From assembly GCA_019614645.1 (NCBI GenBank), contig JABWDB010000009.1, positions 9,839,501 through 9,903,500 of the forward strand: a stretch of DNA of 64,000 nucleotides, in the 5' to 3' direction. The notes under the pieces were generated by a model. That model had not been told where the DNA came from and ran no database searches. It saw nothing but the letters and a program-made list of their open reading frames with translations. The DNA is from Stratiolaelaps scimitus (Eukaryota; Arthropoda; Arachnida; Mesostigmata; Laelapidae). Shown here one piece after another: positions 13,999-28,518 of the stretch. A program made the translations under genes and the position numbers. Position 1 is the stretch's first letter. Each line of letters begins with the position of its first letter.

Positions 13999-15479
13999 GC
14001 CGGTGCATTTGTGCGTTGGCACAACCACCAGTCAAGCATCACCAACATCGTCTTCATCGTCGATAGCCACAGTACACTATATATAGACGCTAGGCTAGCT
14101 TTCCCTGTGAAATGTGAGGAGCAGTTTTTTTTTATCTATTTACGCAGAACTTATGGAGCTTTCGATGCGGGTTCGCGTATGTCTGGATGAAAACTGAATA
14201 TCTTAGTTAATTCTGGCAAATATCGATTAGTACATACATGGTATCGGGTCAATTAATTACTGCAATCGCTATTTAAAATAGATACACGGGAGATACACGG
14301 GAGAATTACATTTCTCTACGCATTTATACCGCAGTCTCTGCGCAGACAATCTAATGAGGACGTCACATTGACGTTTGCGCTTTCAGCGAGCTTATGCTTT
14401 CTGTAACCTATTTAAGGTTAACAGCCCCGGTGGAACTTTGCCTGCAGTGCCGTTCCGTGTGTGGCTGTAGTATTTCACAGGCAGGACCAAATGTATGGGG
14501 AGGGCCCCTCAGATTGTTAATGGTGCCACTGTTATTCGTATGGTGTCTGCTATTATTGACTAGAAATTACTTTACTGTAAACACTCATTAAATATTAATA
14601 AGACTAGTAGCAGAACTGCCGGTCCGATGAAGAACACTCGAAGACTCCTTTAAGACGTTAATTAATTGCTATCTACACCATGTCGGTTTGATTTGTATTT
14701 ACTTTTTTCTTCCTGGGTATTGTTGATACCCCGTGAGAAGAGATTTATTTTTTGGTGCAGCATCTGAACTGAAGCATCTGAAACCATGATACCTAAAAAT
14801 TGGTAGGTATTGATCTGATACGTGTAGATATCAGCAACTTTGATAACTGGGACATTCATTCGATGCAGAGCTTTTCGCCTGCAAGCGATATCGCGAGGGG
14901 GTGAGCTGAAGTATCGCTAGATATTTCGTACAATATAATGACAGAAGAGACGGCTCATAAGGCGACCTTGGATATACGCTGGATATATGCTGAGATCGTG
15001 CACTGTATGCGCCGTACATTACACTGCCCTGGACAAGGGGGCGCTACCACTAATTATCTTTGATGGTTATGATTGGCGTTCGAATCGAAATCTGAATATG
15101 TGAACTTACTCGCCTGACATCTCGACTACTATGGATCCTATGTGCATATGTATTGTAGACATGATAATTTCAACGCTTCACATTATATAACAACCATAAT
15201 TTATATTGGGGAAGCTATAACATCGTACGTTTGAGAATGACTTCTGGGAGAAAAAACGCACGGCCTGCTCCATTTTATCTAGGCCAAAAACTAACTGATG
15301 ATAATACGTTGAGCTTTCTTGTATCAAGACCAATTTGTACCTAGGTACGAATCAGTTATGCTTTGTCTCACGGTTCCATATGAGAACATGATGTAAGCAT
15401 ATCCCATTCCACTGATTGCAATGTTCGTAATAACTGATACCCCCTTCTGACCACGTTCGCTGGCGTTTTCTATTTCCAG

Positions 15480-15646
15480 ATTTCGGATATCACCTTCAAC
15501 CAGAACAACGAAGTGCTGACGAGCCGCGAGGCCCTCTTACGATGGGCTCAACGAACGACGCAGGGTTACCCAGGCGTCAAGGTGCGCGATTTCACGTCCT
15601 CCTGGAGGGACGGTCTCGCCTTCAATGCCATTATCCACCGTAATCG
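15480..15646 (+). CDS. shot: E1: spectraplakin exon, first half of CH2 (actin-binding)
   Basis: Acceptor ends ctatttccag at 15479; donor CG|GTGAGT follows 15646. The exon enters in phase 0 and leaves in phase 2. The peptide begins [10 protein letters not shown] and contains the CH2 hallmarks [24 protein letters not shown] and [10 protein letters not shown], the residues that form the second calponin-homology domain of the tandem actin-binding module. There is no methionine in this reading frame, so this cannot be the first coding exon. Confidence 0.96.
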
Positions 15647-18600
15647 GTGAGTGAAGCTATCGCTGACTGGTCGATCCATTTCAGTTTACTATAGTATGTT
15701 TGTTTTGCTTTATACCTGCTCCGAAGGGTGCATTGCACATTGTGATAATCTGCGCTTTATCATGGGTGTAGAAATTATTGTTCGTATCATTATATTGTTA
15801 CCTCTGATCTGGCACGAATTACGATCTGGTACCTCACAAGAAGGGTTTGGGGTTTACCTTGAAAAGTCAACAAGGGTTTGGGGTTTACCTTGAACATAAC
15901 GCAACGCTCAACAAGTTTGGTATTTCACCGTAAAGACCAAGCCCAATTGAGTTCACAAATGATGACCGCGTTGAAGTGATCAGCGTTTATCTCTATGGTA
16001 TTGTAATCGAATGATTCTGGGTGGACCCTGAAACTTCTCAAAGGATTCAGGTGAAACTTTACCTCGGAATTTCAAACGCCTAATTTACAATACCAAAATC
16101 TACGATATATCATTATATATTTTTATCCATTGTTCCCATTTGCGGCTGCCCGTATCACCCATCAGATGCATCAGGGCATCTAAGGGAGCTGGGCCACGAA
16201 ACGGCCAAATTACTCTTTATCCTTCATTCATTCATTATTGTTATTATGACCATTCCCATTAATTAGTGAAATTTGTTTAGCTGTACATTTGAACTGGCAT
16301 CGTTGGATTCGATTTAGTTGACGTGGTCACCACTATATGTATAATATAGTATAATAGTTAGTGTAGGAACGTGAGTGCCTGGATCGGTATTGCCAGACAC
16401 ATAGTGTTGTGACTCCCTGCTGCCAAAGCTGCACTAACGAGTGATGTATCATCAGATGGGTGGCCCGAGTCACGAGTTGCAGCTCTTCCCTTGTCCCCTC
16501 TCACGTTATAGCTTGGCGTATTGAACTTGACGGTATCACTTGTAATTGTCCATCGGGCCCGAAGCACGACGAATAACGATCTATTGCCATCCTGTAGGAG
16601 AATCAGAGCTGGTGCGCGAATAACTAGCGCTGCCCATTTATCTACACACGCCGTACGGTCAATGATAGTTTGGCCCCCATGAGATAGTTAAGGAAACTTC
16701 TGCCAGAGCAGTCCGTTGTATTATTGTTTCTCGTTTTCTTAGCTGTTTTAATTTTATCATGATTGCTTTTATCAACGATAATGATCGAACGCCCTCCGCC
16801 CACGATTGGCCTTGATTGACCCCGTTTTTTGCGCTAGTATATATTTTAGACATTTAGTAATGACATTTTGTCTCTGATCTGCGTAGCACATATAGATATG
16901 GCACTGGTGCTCGTGTGTGTTGTGATATTATATTTGGGACGGGTAATTTTTCGTAGTAATTATTCGTCTCGCTCATCCTTCAATAATTTCTAAGCTAATT
17001 TAAAGAGACATACAATAATTACAAGTGTAGACCGAGAAGTCCACCGATTCCTCCAATGCCTCCAGGAGACAGCATTTTTACCGTTACAGATACAAATTCG
17101 ACACGTTCCATAGTTTCTGTTCGCATACACACCAAGCTCGTCCAGATTGACTTCCACACAGCCAACTCGATGCGCACAGCCCGAGGGTAATGAGTAATGC
17201 TTGCGATGTCTCCGTGTCATGTTCATTATTGCAGACCCGACCTCATCGACTGGCACTCCTTGTCCCGCCACACCGTACGCGAAAATCTGGAGACCGTGTT
17301 CAATGTGGCTGAAAAGGAGCTGGCTGTCACTCGTCTGCTCGATCCCGAGGACGTAGATACCGCGCACCCCGATGAGAAATCGATCATCACCTATCTGTCA
17401 TCTCTGTACAGCGTGTTCCCCGAACCGGCGACCCGCAATCCCTTCGAAGACGAAAAGCAGCGCATTATCGACGAGTACCGCGATCTGTCCTCGTCACTGC
17501 TGCTCTGGCTCAAGCAGAACATACCCCGCCTACAGTCGCGAAGCTTTCCCGACCGCATCGAAGAAGTCAAACAGCTGTACCAGGACAACGCGGCGTACCG
17601 CACAATCGAGATGCCGCCTCGTCTCACCGAGAAGCAACGCCTGCAGTCCCTATGGCGGGACATGCAGAAGATGATGCGCGAGAACCGAGTGCAGATGGAC
17701 GATCAGCTGCGCTACGACTTCCTGGACACTCAGTGGAAGAAGATGCTCCACGCACACGAGGACCGCGACCGGGCATTGCAAGATGAAATCGCCAGGTTTG
17801 TACGATTTACACTGCAGCGTTTGCGGTGATTTTGAAAGTCAGTGACGAAGTGAACACATTGAACACATCTGGATAATAAGATAGATGCATGCTGCGTCGC
17901 TCTATGCATATTCCCCTTTGGAACGACATCGTCCATTGTTGATTGTAGATGTGAAAAACCTGTTATTTTTCTTACACGGGACGCGGTCTCGGTTGTGCGT
18001 GTATATTTCGTGAGAGGAATTACTACTGTCTAATTTGAACTTGAAATGCTGTTTCGCCAGGCTTGAAAAGCTGGAGCGGCTCGCGGAGAAGGTCCAGCGT
18101 GAGGTTCGCACAACTGATGGGAAACTTGACGACATTGAGGCTCGAATCCGGGAGGTTGAGAAGGACTTGCCCAGACTCAGGCCCGAGGACGCCAAACGGA
18201 CCTGTGAGGTGTTCGAGCGGGATCTTCGACGAATCGAAGAGACGATCCGCATGCTCTTTAAGGATGTGCAAGTCCTAATGGACGGCCGGTATTACCGTTC
18301 GAGAGAGTTGCACAGACTGTAAGTGTTTGAGTGGTTTGCCGCAAGTTTACGTTTGTCACAGAGACTTTGATGTATACACATACGAATGCTCAGAGACACT
18401 CATGCATATACTATGCACTAACTAATTTTTGTACACCAAATGTAAAACCCCCCTTTTGTTAATAAAGGTGTTTTTGAATTGAAAAAAAAATACAGGACTA
18501 ACTGGACATGTGTGGAGTTATACCACGATACAGCCTAATTTGATACTAGCGATACAGCAATCGTTTGCAACCTGTTACGAATCTTTTTTGGGTTCTTCTC

Positions 18601-21600
18601 GAAGCTTAACATGTATACCCGTTTGACCTCACCAGTGTACAGAATCTGCAACAGAAGTGGGAGAACGTACGAATCTCATACGAACGCCGACTCATCGACG
18701 CCCTTAACAACCGCCAGTACAAGGTCGAGGAAAAGAAGGTTGTCAAGGAACGACAAGTGTTCTCGGAGGCTCGCCTCCTCGAAACGAACGACGCCTTCCG
18801 ATTCCTCCAGCAGTGCCTCGACTGGGTTAAGGAGAAGATGGTGCGTACTAGGCTATCTGAGACATGGGGTATATTTCGGATAATGCAAGTGCTCACATGA
18901 ACAGAATAACTCATGATGATCATGAAACAAAAGGACAGAAGGGTCGTTAGAAAAATTCGTGGTGTTTTATGGTGTATGTCTAAGCTTCCCAACGTTTACC
19001 TATTATGAGATCGCGGTCAAACATGTTTACTTCTGTTTTTCCCATTGTAGAAGCACCTCGAAGACGCTGAATACGGCAACGATTTGCCGTCAATTCAGTC
19101 GCTTGTGTCACAACACAAGACGGAACAAAAGCTGATTGACCAGTTCCAGAAGAACGTCGACACCTGCGTCTCGCGTAAGAAACATTTCCAAGGGCAAGAG
19201 CTTGATTTTTACGCCCGTCTATTGGCCCAACTTGAGCGGGGCTATTCGGACGTTGTCGTGCTTTCGAACAAGCGCATGTCAGATCTCGACACCCTACTGG
19301 AGTTCGTCCGTCGTGCCCATGAGGAGATGATGTGGCTCAACGACCGTGAGGAAACGGAGATCAACCGGGACTGGGCAGTCCCCAACATCAACCTCGTCGA
19401 GCTCGAAGCTCATCAGAGTTCACTGTGCCATCAGATGGAGGGCCGCGAATCACAGTTCAACTCTGTCCTCGACCAGGGCAACAGCCTCATCAGGCAGCGC
19501 CATCCCGCACATAAAACCATTGATCATTTCCTCTCAGCCATGCATCTCAGCTGGAGCTGGATGGTCGAGCTTATCCACGCGTTGCAGATTCATCTTCGTC
19601 ACTGCCAGGACTATCAGCAATTCTTCCGTGAAGCGAAGGAGTGCGAACAGTGGATGCAGACCATCGAAGAGAGGCTGAACACGACGTTCTCACGAACCGT
19701 ATTCTCGATTGACGAAGGTGAACGACTGCTCAAGCAGATGCACGATATGCGTGAGGATATCTCACGTTATTCGGCCATCGTCAACTCGCTCATCGACCGT
19801 TCCAAGGATATCCTGCCGCTCAAGCAGCGTCGCCAACCGCTGCCGCGTCCGCTGCGTGTCAACGCCGTTTGCAACTACAGCCAGGGCAACATGCAAATCT
19901 ATAAGAATGAACAGTGCTGGCTACATGACAACAGTCAGCGCACCCGCTGGAAGATCATCAACCAGAAGGGGGCTGAGGGAATGGTGCCCGGAGTCGTGTT
20001 CGCAATTCCGCCGCCCAACCCCGAGGCGATCGACCTCGCGGAGAGCCTCAAGAGGAAATACGAGCTGCTCATCAAGCTGTGGACTAAGAAGCAGCACAAG
20101 TTGCGTCTCAACATGATCTTCGCAACGATCAACATCGTGAAGGGCTGGGACCTGAAGACGTTCAAGGCCATGGAGCCGTCACAGAGGGAGAGCATCATTC
20201 GTGCACTTAACGACGACGCAGATAAGCTCTTGGCCGAGGGAGACAAGAATGATCCGGACATGAAGCGTTTGCGCGACGAGATCAAGTATATCAACAAGCT
20301 TTACCAGGACCTATTGCGTCAGCTCAGGGAGGAGGAGGCTGAGAACTCTCCCAACTCGCCGGCCAGACGCTTTGCGGAGACTTCAACCAATCTCGACCAA
20401 ATTCTGCGCGAGAGGGAACGACTGCTTATGCAACGCCTCAACGACCCGATCCCTCGTGACCTCGACGCTTTGGACGAGCTTCACTCACAGCACAAGGACT
20501 TCGAAAGGGATCTTGGTGGCTACGAGGCCATGGTAGCTGAAATGAAGGTGGCCTTCAAGCAGATGACCAAGAAGACCCCCACACAGCAAGATAAGCACGA
20601 CAAGATTGTTGCCCTATGGGACAAACTCTGGACTCTCTGCAGGGTCTACGCGGAAAGGTACGCTCGTTATTTTCTTTACGTTTCCTCGTGTCGTCTGCAT
20701 TGTCACATTAGCTAATTAACTATATAGATGTTTGCTGAATCTTATGTCATGTAATGTATGCCATACACTACAACAGCTGCTTTTCATTTCAGGCTCAAGT
20801 CTGTCGAACTGGCTATCAGCTCTTTGAAGGAATCGACCCAGGCAGTATCCAATGTGGAGATCTCTCTGGCTTCTTACGAAAACCTGCCTCAGGATGAAGA
20901 AGCGCTCAGAAAGATCCATGAGGACCTCCTGGCTATCCAGCTGGAAATGCAGCAACAACAGCCGCTATTCGATCAGCTGGTGACGAATGTGACCGGAGCA
21001 AAGAAGGTCACAGAAAAGTCGCGTCCTAACGTCTACACCCACCCCGACCTACGACGACTTGACGAAGACACCAAGAAGGTGCTGAAACGCTGGAGTGACG
21101 CTCTGAATCAGATCGCTGAGAGGTAAGCATTCGTTTCGCTTGACATCTCGTTTTGTAGACACCAACGGCAGGCGGGCTACACTTGCATACATGTATAGGC
21201 TAAGTACGCATGTATATGAAAGTCTACATACTGCCATATAGTGCTTGAACCACAAACGTGTTGGTATACGCATATTGGATGTGCGTCTACCGAAGACCGA
21301 ATGTACATAGCGATAGTGAGAGGGAGGGAGAGAGAGAGAGATATTCGCGTAGCTGGTTATTAGTATATGATGCTTCAGTGGCCACGGTGGCGAATCGTCT
21401 GATGAATTTGGTACACCACCGAGATGCCCTAGCGTACCTGCCTAGTCAGAGAACTACGAACAGTACTGGCACCTACTTGCTGCCATCGTTGCGAGCTAAC
21501 AAAAGCCAAGAATCAACTAGCTCAGTGACACTCATACAGGCATACCCGTGGGCAGGGCATCTCCGGCCTGACGCTGGTAATGTCCGTCGCTTGCGATCTT

Positions 21601-24600
21601 CGTTCGTCTGCTTGGCAGGCCAAAACATCTCTCCCTACGAGCAACACCCTAGTGCCAGGCCAAGTGAAGTCACCAGGCGAGTGGCTACTCGGTGCTGTCT
21701 GTTTCCGTATAGCATAGCCCACTGTCTGCTGTGGGCTTCAAGCGCAGTGTAAATCGTTCTCTCTCTATCGTCTCTGTTGCTCTATCGTGTTGTATTAGTG
21801 GCTTGCTAGTGTTTGCCGGTGTCTGTTAGTCCTGCCAGAGTGTTCATATACATAGTGTCTAGTAGTCGTACACAGTAAGCACGATGCAGGTTAACATCGA
21901 GCACATTAAGTTACGACCCAAGAGGTAGGTAAGACTGTTGCACAAACACCGCCTTGTCCGTCTCGGCGGCGGTCAGTTAGCGAGCGTCCACATAGGTAAG
22001 CGAGCAGGCATTATCCATCGAGACCTGGCTGCGAATGAAACCAGCCGGAATCTTTGTTACGACTGTGGTGGCGGCGGCGGCGACAGTGGCAGCAGTGAAT
22101 CCGTCGTCGCTGAGACGTTTGAAGTCATGACGAGCGTCGTGATTACCTTGAACCGTTGTTTCTTTATGAGCAAGCGCATGGTTAGTTGCTCCCTTCTTGT
22201 GTAAGGGATTATTGGCGGTGACTATACATACGCACACACACACACATATGCCAAAAGGTCCATTGTGGATAGGGCGGTACCACGATGTTATGGCAGCTCG
22301 CTCGCTCGCTCGATCGCTGAAGCTGTTGGAGTTGCCGGTGCGCGGAACACGGAGGGCCATAAAGGATGGTGACGAGCGCTGTGCCTGCAGTTTGGCAGGC
22401 GAATTGTGATGTTCAACTACCTCTTTAGTCGATGGAAATCTGCACCCGGGTAGGCGGCGCTCGCTCTTTGGAAATTATTGAGGACTGAAGACTGGTGTCG
22501 TCTGAGGATCGATTATCACGCCGAGATCTTCAGATAGAACAGACGTCAAAGGCATAGATCGCTAAGGTCTAAAAGAGGTAGCCAAGCTGTGTGTGCTGTG
22601 GCTCGCATGTGGGATGAGGCCACGTGTGCTTAGTCTTCGACAGAGTTCGTCGAGAACTGTACGAGTCTATTGGGAAAGAGAGAGAGAGTGAGAGAGAGAG
22701 AGAGTATACTGACTTCAGATAATACCTCCCATGACCTCCCTGTTGTACAATAACAATTATGCAAATACAGAATCCGCGAACAATAATCACTACCTCATTT
22801 AACTCTACCTCAGGAGTTGGCGTTTGCGGTGAAAACGTTCGTTAGCCATCTTCGTTGTCTCCGTGTTATTGACGTAGAGAACATCGCACAGGTGGTTCTG
22901 CTAAAGTTCCACGGGGTACATGGGAGACGGTGACGACTGGATACAGTTTATTGCAGCTGTAGTTATCGATGCGTTGCTAAACAACAAATTTTGAGCTTAT
23001 TTACGTTCTTATTGCTGTGTTCTTGTTTATATCAGTATCATATTTGTTGACACTTCGTTGCTTTGTCGATTTCAGGCTTCGCAGCTGCGAAGCGGCCTCA
23101 GAAATGCTGAGAGCATACCGCAGCAAGATGGACGAGGAGAAACAATGGGCCAACCAGATGACGATTAAGGTGAACACTATCAAGGAGGTCAAAAGTTCGC
23201 GTGATGCGGAGCGCGAATATCAGCAGGCCTTGGTGAGCTCGACCTGTCTATCACGTTGTTCTAAGATCGAAACAGCTTCGACTCGCTTTCGAATACAGCA
23301 TCTGCGATAAGCTGCGAGAAAAAAAAACGACGAATATAATGAATTACAGTGGTAGTACCTGGCTGCCCTAGCGACGTTCGTCGGTCACGGAGCAAGCACA
23401 CGAATTTAACAAACTTTCGTAGCAATTCGTATCTAGTCTGCAAATTCAAACATCCACCAAAGATGTAACAGGCTTAGTTCCATAAAGTCAGCAGCCTATC
23501 ATATCAGCAGCCATTGGCGATTTGCCGTCGTGTGACAGTCACCGCTAAATGCCGACTGGCCATCCCAGCTCCGGTGATTACCCACTCTCTATCTGAGAGA
23601 TGATTGTGCCTAACTTCAATGGTTATGAGCCATCGAGTTGTCTAAACATTTAAAGATCATAGGTAGTAACTGATTGTGAGTCGAACTGTGTAACGGCTAT
23701 GAGTGACTGCCAGATTTCTTGTCCACGCGTGTACGCAAACATAACTTAATCTGGCGTCGCCCAACTTCGCTACGTAGACAAGTTACGCTACTGTTACTGT
23801 CGAATAGAGCCTATATATATATATCAATTATGATCGTATGACGATATTAGCTGTAATTGTTTGTGAATAGGTAGATGATGACTTTCGATCGCAGCGAATA
23901 CCGAGATCTTAGAACATTCTCACAAACGAATCTGTGATAGAGGCGAAGCTCGCAATAATAACATAACATAGAGTTGGTGTGTGGCAGGGGATACCGCAGG
24001 TGCTGGGATAACCACGCCAGCAATAATAATCATAATCAATCATTCGCTACTGAAACATGTATTCTCACCGAGATTTTTTAGGCAAATCGACACTCGGAGA
24101 TGTAACAGCATAATAACTATTTATGTACTACGAACTAGAGAACTGTTTCCTGCTTTACAAAATCTACCAAGTGACTTATTTGGCCCAGGATCAAATGGTA
24201 CGCTAGCGTCTAACCCGAGGCGATAATATGGGTACGCGATTCGTAGGTCGGCAACAACTACGACAGCGTTGCCCAGCCGAATAGTTAATAATGTTAACCG
24301 GAATTGACACGCTTGCCTTTCTACCCCTTTTTTTAGTCGCTATTTTCGACACTCACGGAACGGAAACCCGCCCTCGAGGATCTAAACCTCGTTGGCGGCC
24401 GCTACATTCGTGAAGCTAAGGTGTGTTTCGGTGTTCTTGTTCATTCCATTCGATTCATTGTCACTCAACTCTCTCTGTCACGTTGTCGCTACAAATATTT
24501 TTGGATGGTTGGATGGCAGTAGGGTATCTCTGTCGCCATCCAGACCCAGAGGTTTCCCGACCCTGCGCACTAGACCCGACTACAGGAAGACTCCTCGAAG

Positions 24601-27600
24601 ACTCTTGGTACCACCACCACCACCTCCACCGACTATTCCTCCATTCACTCTGCACACCCTTGCACCTAGCTGACCTTCCACCCTTGCACCGACCATTATC
24701 TTATATGCCACTGGGCATCGCCTCTATTCCTTCCCAATTCCTAAAACCCATATAACCCTTCTCGACATTAAGCTCCCCTTGTTCTCAACTGCTGTAAACG
24801 AATCATGCATCATCGCTCCTATTGTGTTCCTCTACCATTGTGTTACATTCGCAAACCACGTACCATCATATTTTCTCCTTCAAACCGCTAGCATCTCTCA
24901 CTCGAGTCGTCAACTCTTCCCCAAAATAGATCGTACGTCATAAATCCTCCCGTTGTTTAAGAGCCTAAACCTCCTGAACCTTCATACTGTCTGCACGTTC
25001 CGTCCGCATGCGTCCGAGATGCTTTCTTACGTTGTTTGGCCTGCGAGAGTCTCGCCACAAGCAGGATCATCGACTGATGTCCTCTTGTTTCTCCGTTGCA
25101 TGCCGTTCGCCTTGAATCGTTTCTGTAGCTATCGTTGCAGCACTAACCCGAACGATAGCAGCTCAACCACTATTTATCATGGTGGCTGCTGCTGCTCCTG
25201 CTATTTCTGCACGCACACGATCGAATATATTTCTTCTTCTACCACGTTCTGTCGTTAACGATGGGCAGCGGCGTTGTTGCATTGTAGCGTGCGTCCGTGC
25301 TTTGTCTGTTGTCCGCCACTGCTGCCCATCGAGTAGATCGGCGACGTTTTGTTACGGGTTGAGCACTGTACACCGTCTGCCGCTGGGTCGCCGGCTAGTT
25401 CGGCCGACGAAGGCTGTAGAAGTCACTGGCCCCAGCGAAAGACACCCACACACACGTATATATATATATATGTACGTATGGTATACGCAATTGCGGCGTG
25501 GATGGCAGTCACCCCGAAAACCCGACAGCACTCGTTTTGACTGACTCGTTCTTCGTACGACGTATTATTACGTGGCCGTGTTTGTCGTATCTCGCTATCT
25601 CTCTCTCGCTATTTTCAAGTGTCTGTCGTCGTTTTCTGGTGCCGCCGCCGCCGGCTGCTCTTGTCTATGGTTCCAATTCAGTTATGATTAATATTAGCGA
25701 TGTCCTCTGCGTTTGTCCTTTGTAGTGGGTTTTTGCTGTTGTCGTTCGGTGATTTTGTGATTATAGCTGATACATCTATTATTCTCATTATTGTACGATC
25801 TGATCTAGTATGACTAGTGTTACTCATTAGCACTGTCATTAATCCTATGTTGTCCTTTATGTATCACCGATAAATTCCGTGGACCCTTTTTTGTCTGACA
25901 TGCCACATGTTCGCATGTCATTCCCTTGCTGAATCAATTCGTCTAAATCCATTCATCCACCCATCAATTCATTCATTGATTCATTCAAGCACTCACTACC
26001 ATTCATTTCTCTTCATCATTCAACACCCCACATATGTATGTGTTTTGTATGTGCACCTCGCATCCGCGGCATGACCTTCACCAGCTAGATATTCGCCACG
26101 TTGGATCGTGCGTTCACGCTCGTTGACACGGGGCACATCGCTGTTTCGTTGGATGAAAAATGGCGGTTTTCCCATCGACGAGTGGTAATCGCCATATCCT
26201 TGTGGCCTCTCTGCATCATCCATGCATTGTCTTCTCCAGTATCGTCGAGCATCTCCTTGCCTGTTGCACCCACCGTGAGCTCTGAACGTACACCCGCATT
26301 GTTTGCATTCAGTAATCAAGTGGAATCGGACGCGAAGCTCGAATGAGATTCAGCGTTCTGCACGTTGTCGAGTCCGCACCGTTGGTACCAGTCGCACAGA
26401 GTCAGAGAGTCATCGAGGAGCCAGCACCCCCTGCTTCGGGTCCCCAAACCACCCAAATCATACACTGCAATCATGCATAGAGAAAGCAATACTCATATTA
26501 GTTGTTGCTGTTGACCATTTGACCTCTGTCCAACATCCCCCCGTTCCGGCAGATCTACGATCTTAGAAACAAGAACTACCGGGATAGTCTCGAGGACGCC
26601 CACCCTAGTCTTGATGCTAGTCTGAAGCAAAGGAGAGCTCTGCCCGGAGCAGATGGTGCCGAACAGGTCGAGAAGGAACTTGACCAGGCCAACGCCGAGT
26701 ACCGGCAGATCGGCGAGAGGCTCAGTCAGCTTGTGCATAGCATGCAGAAGTACTTCACCAGCGAGGAGCGGCACAAGGTGTGTGTTTGCGTGTGTTCGAT
26801 ATAGAGATGATGGACCACTGTGCCCCGATTGCCATCTGTCGATGTCCGATCGCCAGCACTTCGCCAATGTCGCGCCGCGGTCGCCCACGACATCCGGTTG
26901 CCTTGAGGCGCAACAGTGGCGCACAGTGCTGGTGTGTATGACTCAACAGGGCTGGCGGTGACGGTGGTTCCTGGACGGAAGAGAGAACTAAGAACCATTT
27001 TTGACAACGGCATCAATCACTCCTTGCGCTACGTAAACACCCAATATTTTACAGTACATATACTATTAGTTTTATTGCCATATAACCATAGTAATCTGTC
27101 GTCTGCAGCCGCAGCATTATACATCATAGTAATAATGGTGGTGCTACTAGCTCGTGTTATATATCGCAGTTGTAGTGAACAGTGTGCCAAAGTGTTCCCG
27201 CGAAAGGTGTGACCCCCTCACATATTTCGGGGGGCACTCCCTGACCTTCGGGAGAGATCGACGTGCAACCATCGAATATCTATCCACATCCTATACGTAT
27301 CGTTGTTCGACGACGAGGGCTCGACAGGCGGCAGCAGCAGCGGAACCCGCAGCTAGACGCCGTTTTGGATAACCCGTTTTGAGCCGTCGAGGTTATCGTC
27401 TACTTCAGTTCTCCACTAGTTTGCACGTCGTATTGTACGTACCATTGCACCGCTCACAGATTGAACAGCGCACAATAGTCGTCTAGTCACTCTGCCGCTC
27501 TGTACAGATCATCGCTCATGGGGGTCCCGCCAACGCGATGCAAACATTGTTTTTCTGCCGGGCTTCGTTGATCCACGTTGATCATTGCTGGTCGCTTCCC

Positions 27601-28471
27601 GCCGGCTCTAGTCACTCGTCGACTGTCGCCACCGCCGCCGCCGCCGCTGCCGCCAAAGCGACGCGACCAGAGTGAGCGATATTCCCAAAAAGGAAATCTC
27701 GTTTTGGTACATTTGCTCCCTGTCTCTGCCACCCCCCGCCAGCAGCGGAACAAGCGGCGGCGGCGGTGAGATAGCGACGACGACGACGACGACGACGACA
27801 GACGTGTGTGTGATACATCAGGCTATCACTATGCAGCGAAAAAAAAATTCGTCCGTCAACGTGGCCGGTAAACGGTAGCGTCTGGCTAGTTGTTACGCGA
27901 CTAGAATGTGTACAGCTTCGAACAGATATCGCCGTACCGGTATTCTGCTGGCTCAAATCCCCGCTGTGGGATGTCTTTCTTTGGGGAAAAGAATGCTCAA
28001 AAATCATGTTGTTGTTGTTGTTGCATAGTCTGCTGAAGAAGGCTAAGTATGTCTAACAGGCCGGCACGTGCACGTGCTGCACTTCTATGCGGCATTCGTC
28101 AAGTGCAGCATGTCAACAGGCCAGCCCACCCCCCACCCCCCTGACTGAAGCCATGCGAAGGGAGGTTCCAGTCACTTGGTGGCAATTGAAGATGGAATCG
28201 CGTGTAGGATGTTGTCAGAACCCGTGGTGAGACCCCTACATGTGAGAAACAAAAAATAAGCTGTCACGCTAATGTCAGGTGATTCAGTACGTTAGTCAAT
28301 TCACGCGGCGTCGACAGATCCAATTCCATAGATAGAGTAACCCAGCGCGACGCTGGAGTTACGTGGCCGTTCGTGGTAAGACGTTGCCATCGTCGCATGT
28401 GACACCGCATCACGCCAACACGACCACAACAAGGGCGAAATGGCTTCGAACTGCTAACGTGTTTATTTCAG

Positions 28472-28518
<47 letters not shown>

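Larger units (their letters stand above)
1..15479. other. 5' intronic or upstream region without recognisable domain-coding exon
   Basis: I read this stretch on both strands for CH1 coding (the actin-binding half that should precede the CH2 exon) and found none. It contains microsatellites, short trinucleotide runs (a CCG/CGG-rich patch around 500-550) and scattered short ORFs that look random. Three places could be alternative first exons: 2594-2647, 5483-5677 and 9263-9529; they are discussed as findings. The stretch most likely is a long intron of the spectraplakin gene, possibly holding alternative promoters, because the exon at 15480 starts in phase 0 and has no in-frame methionine of its own. 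Confidence 0.6.
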
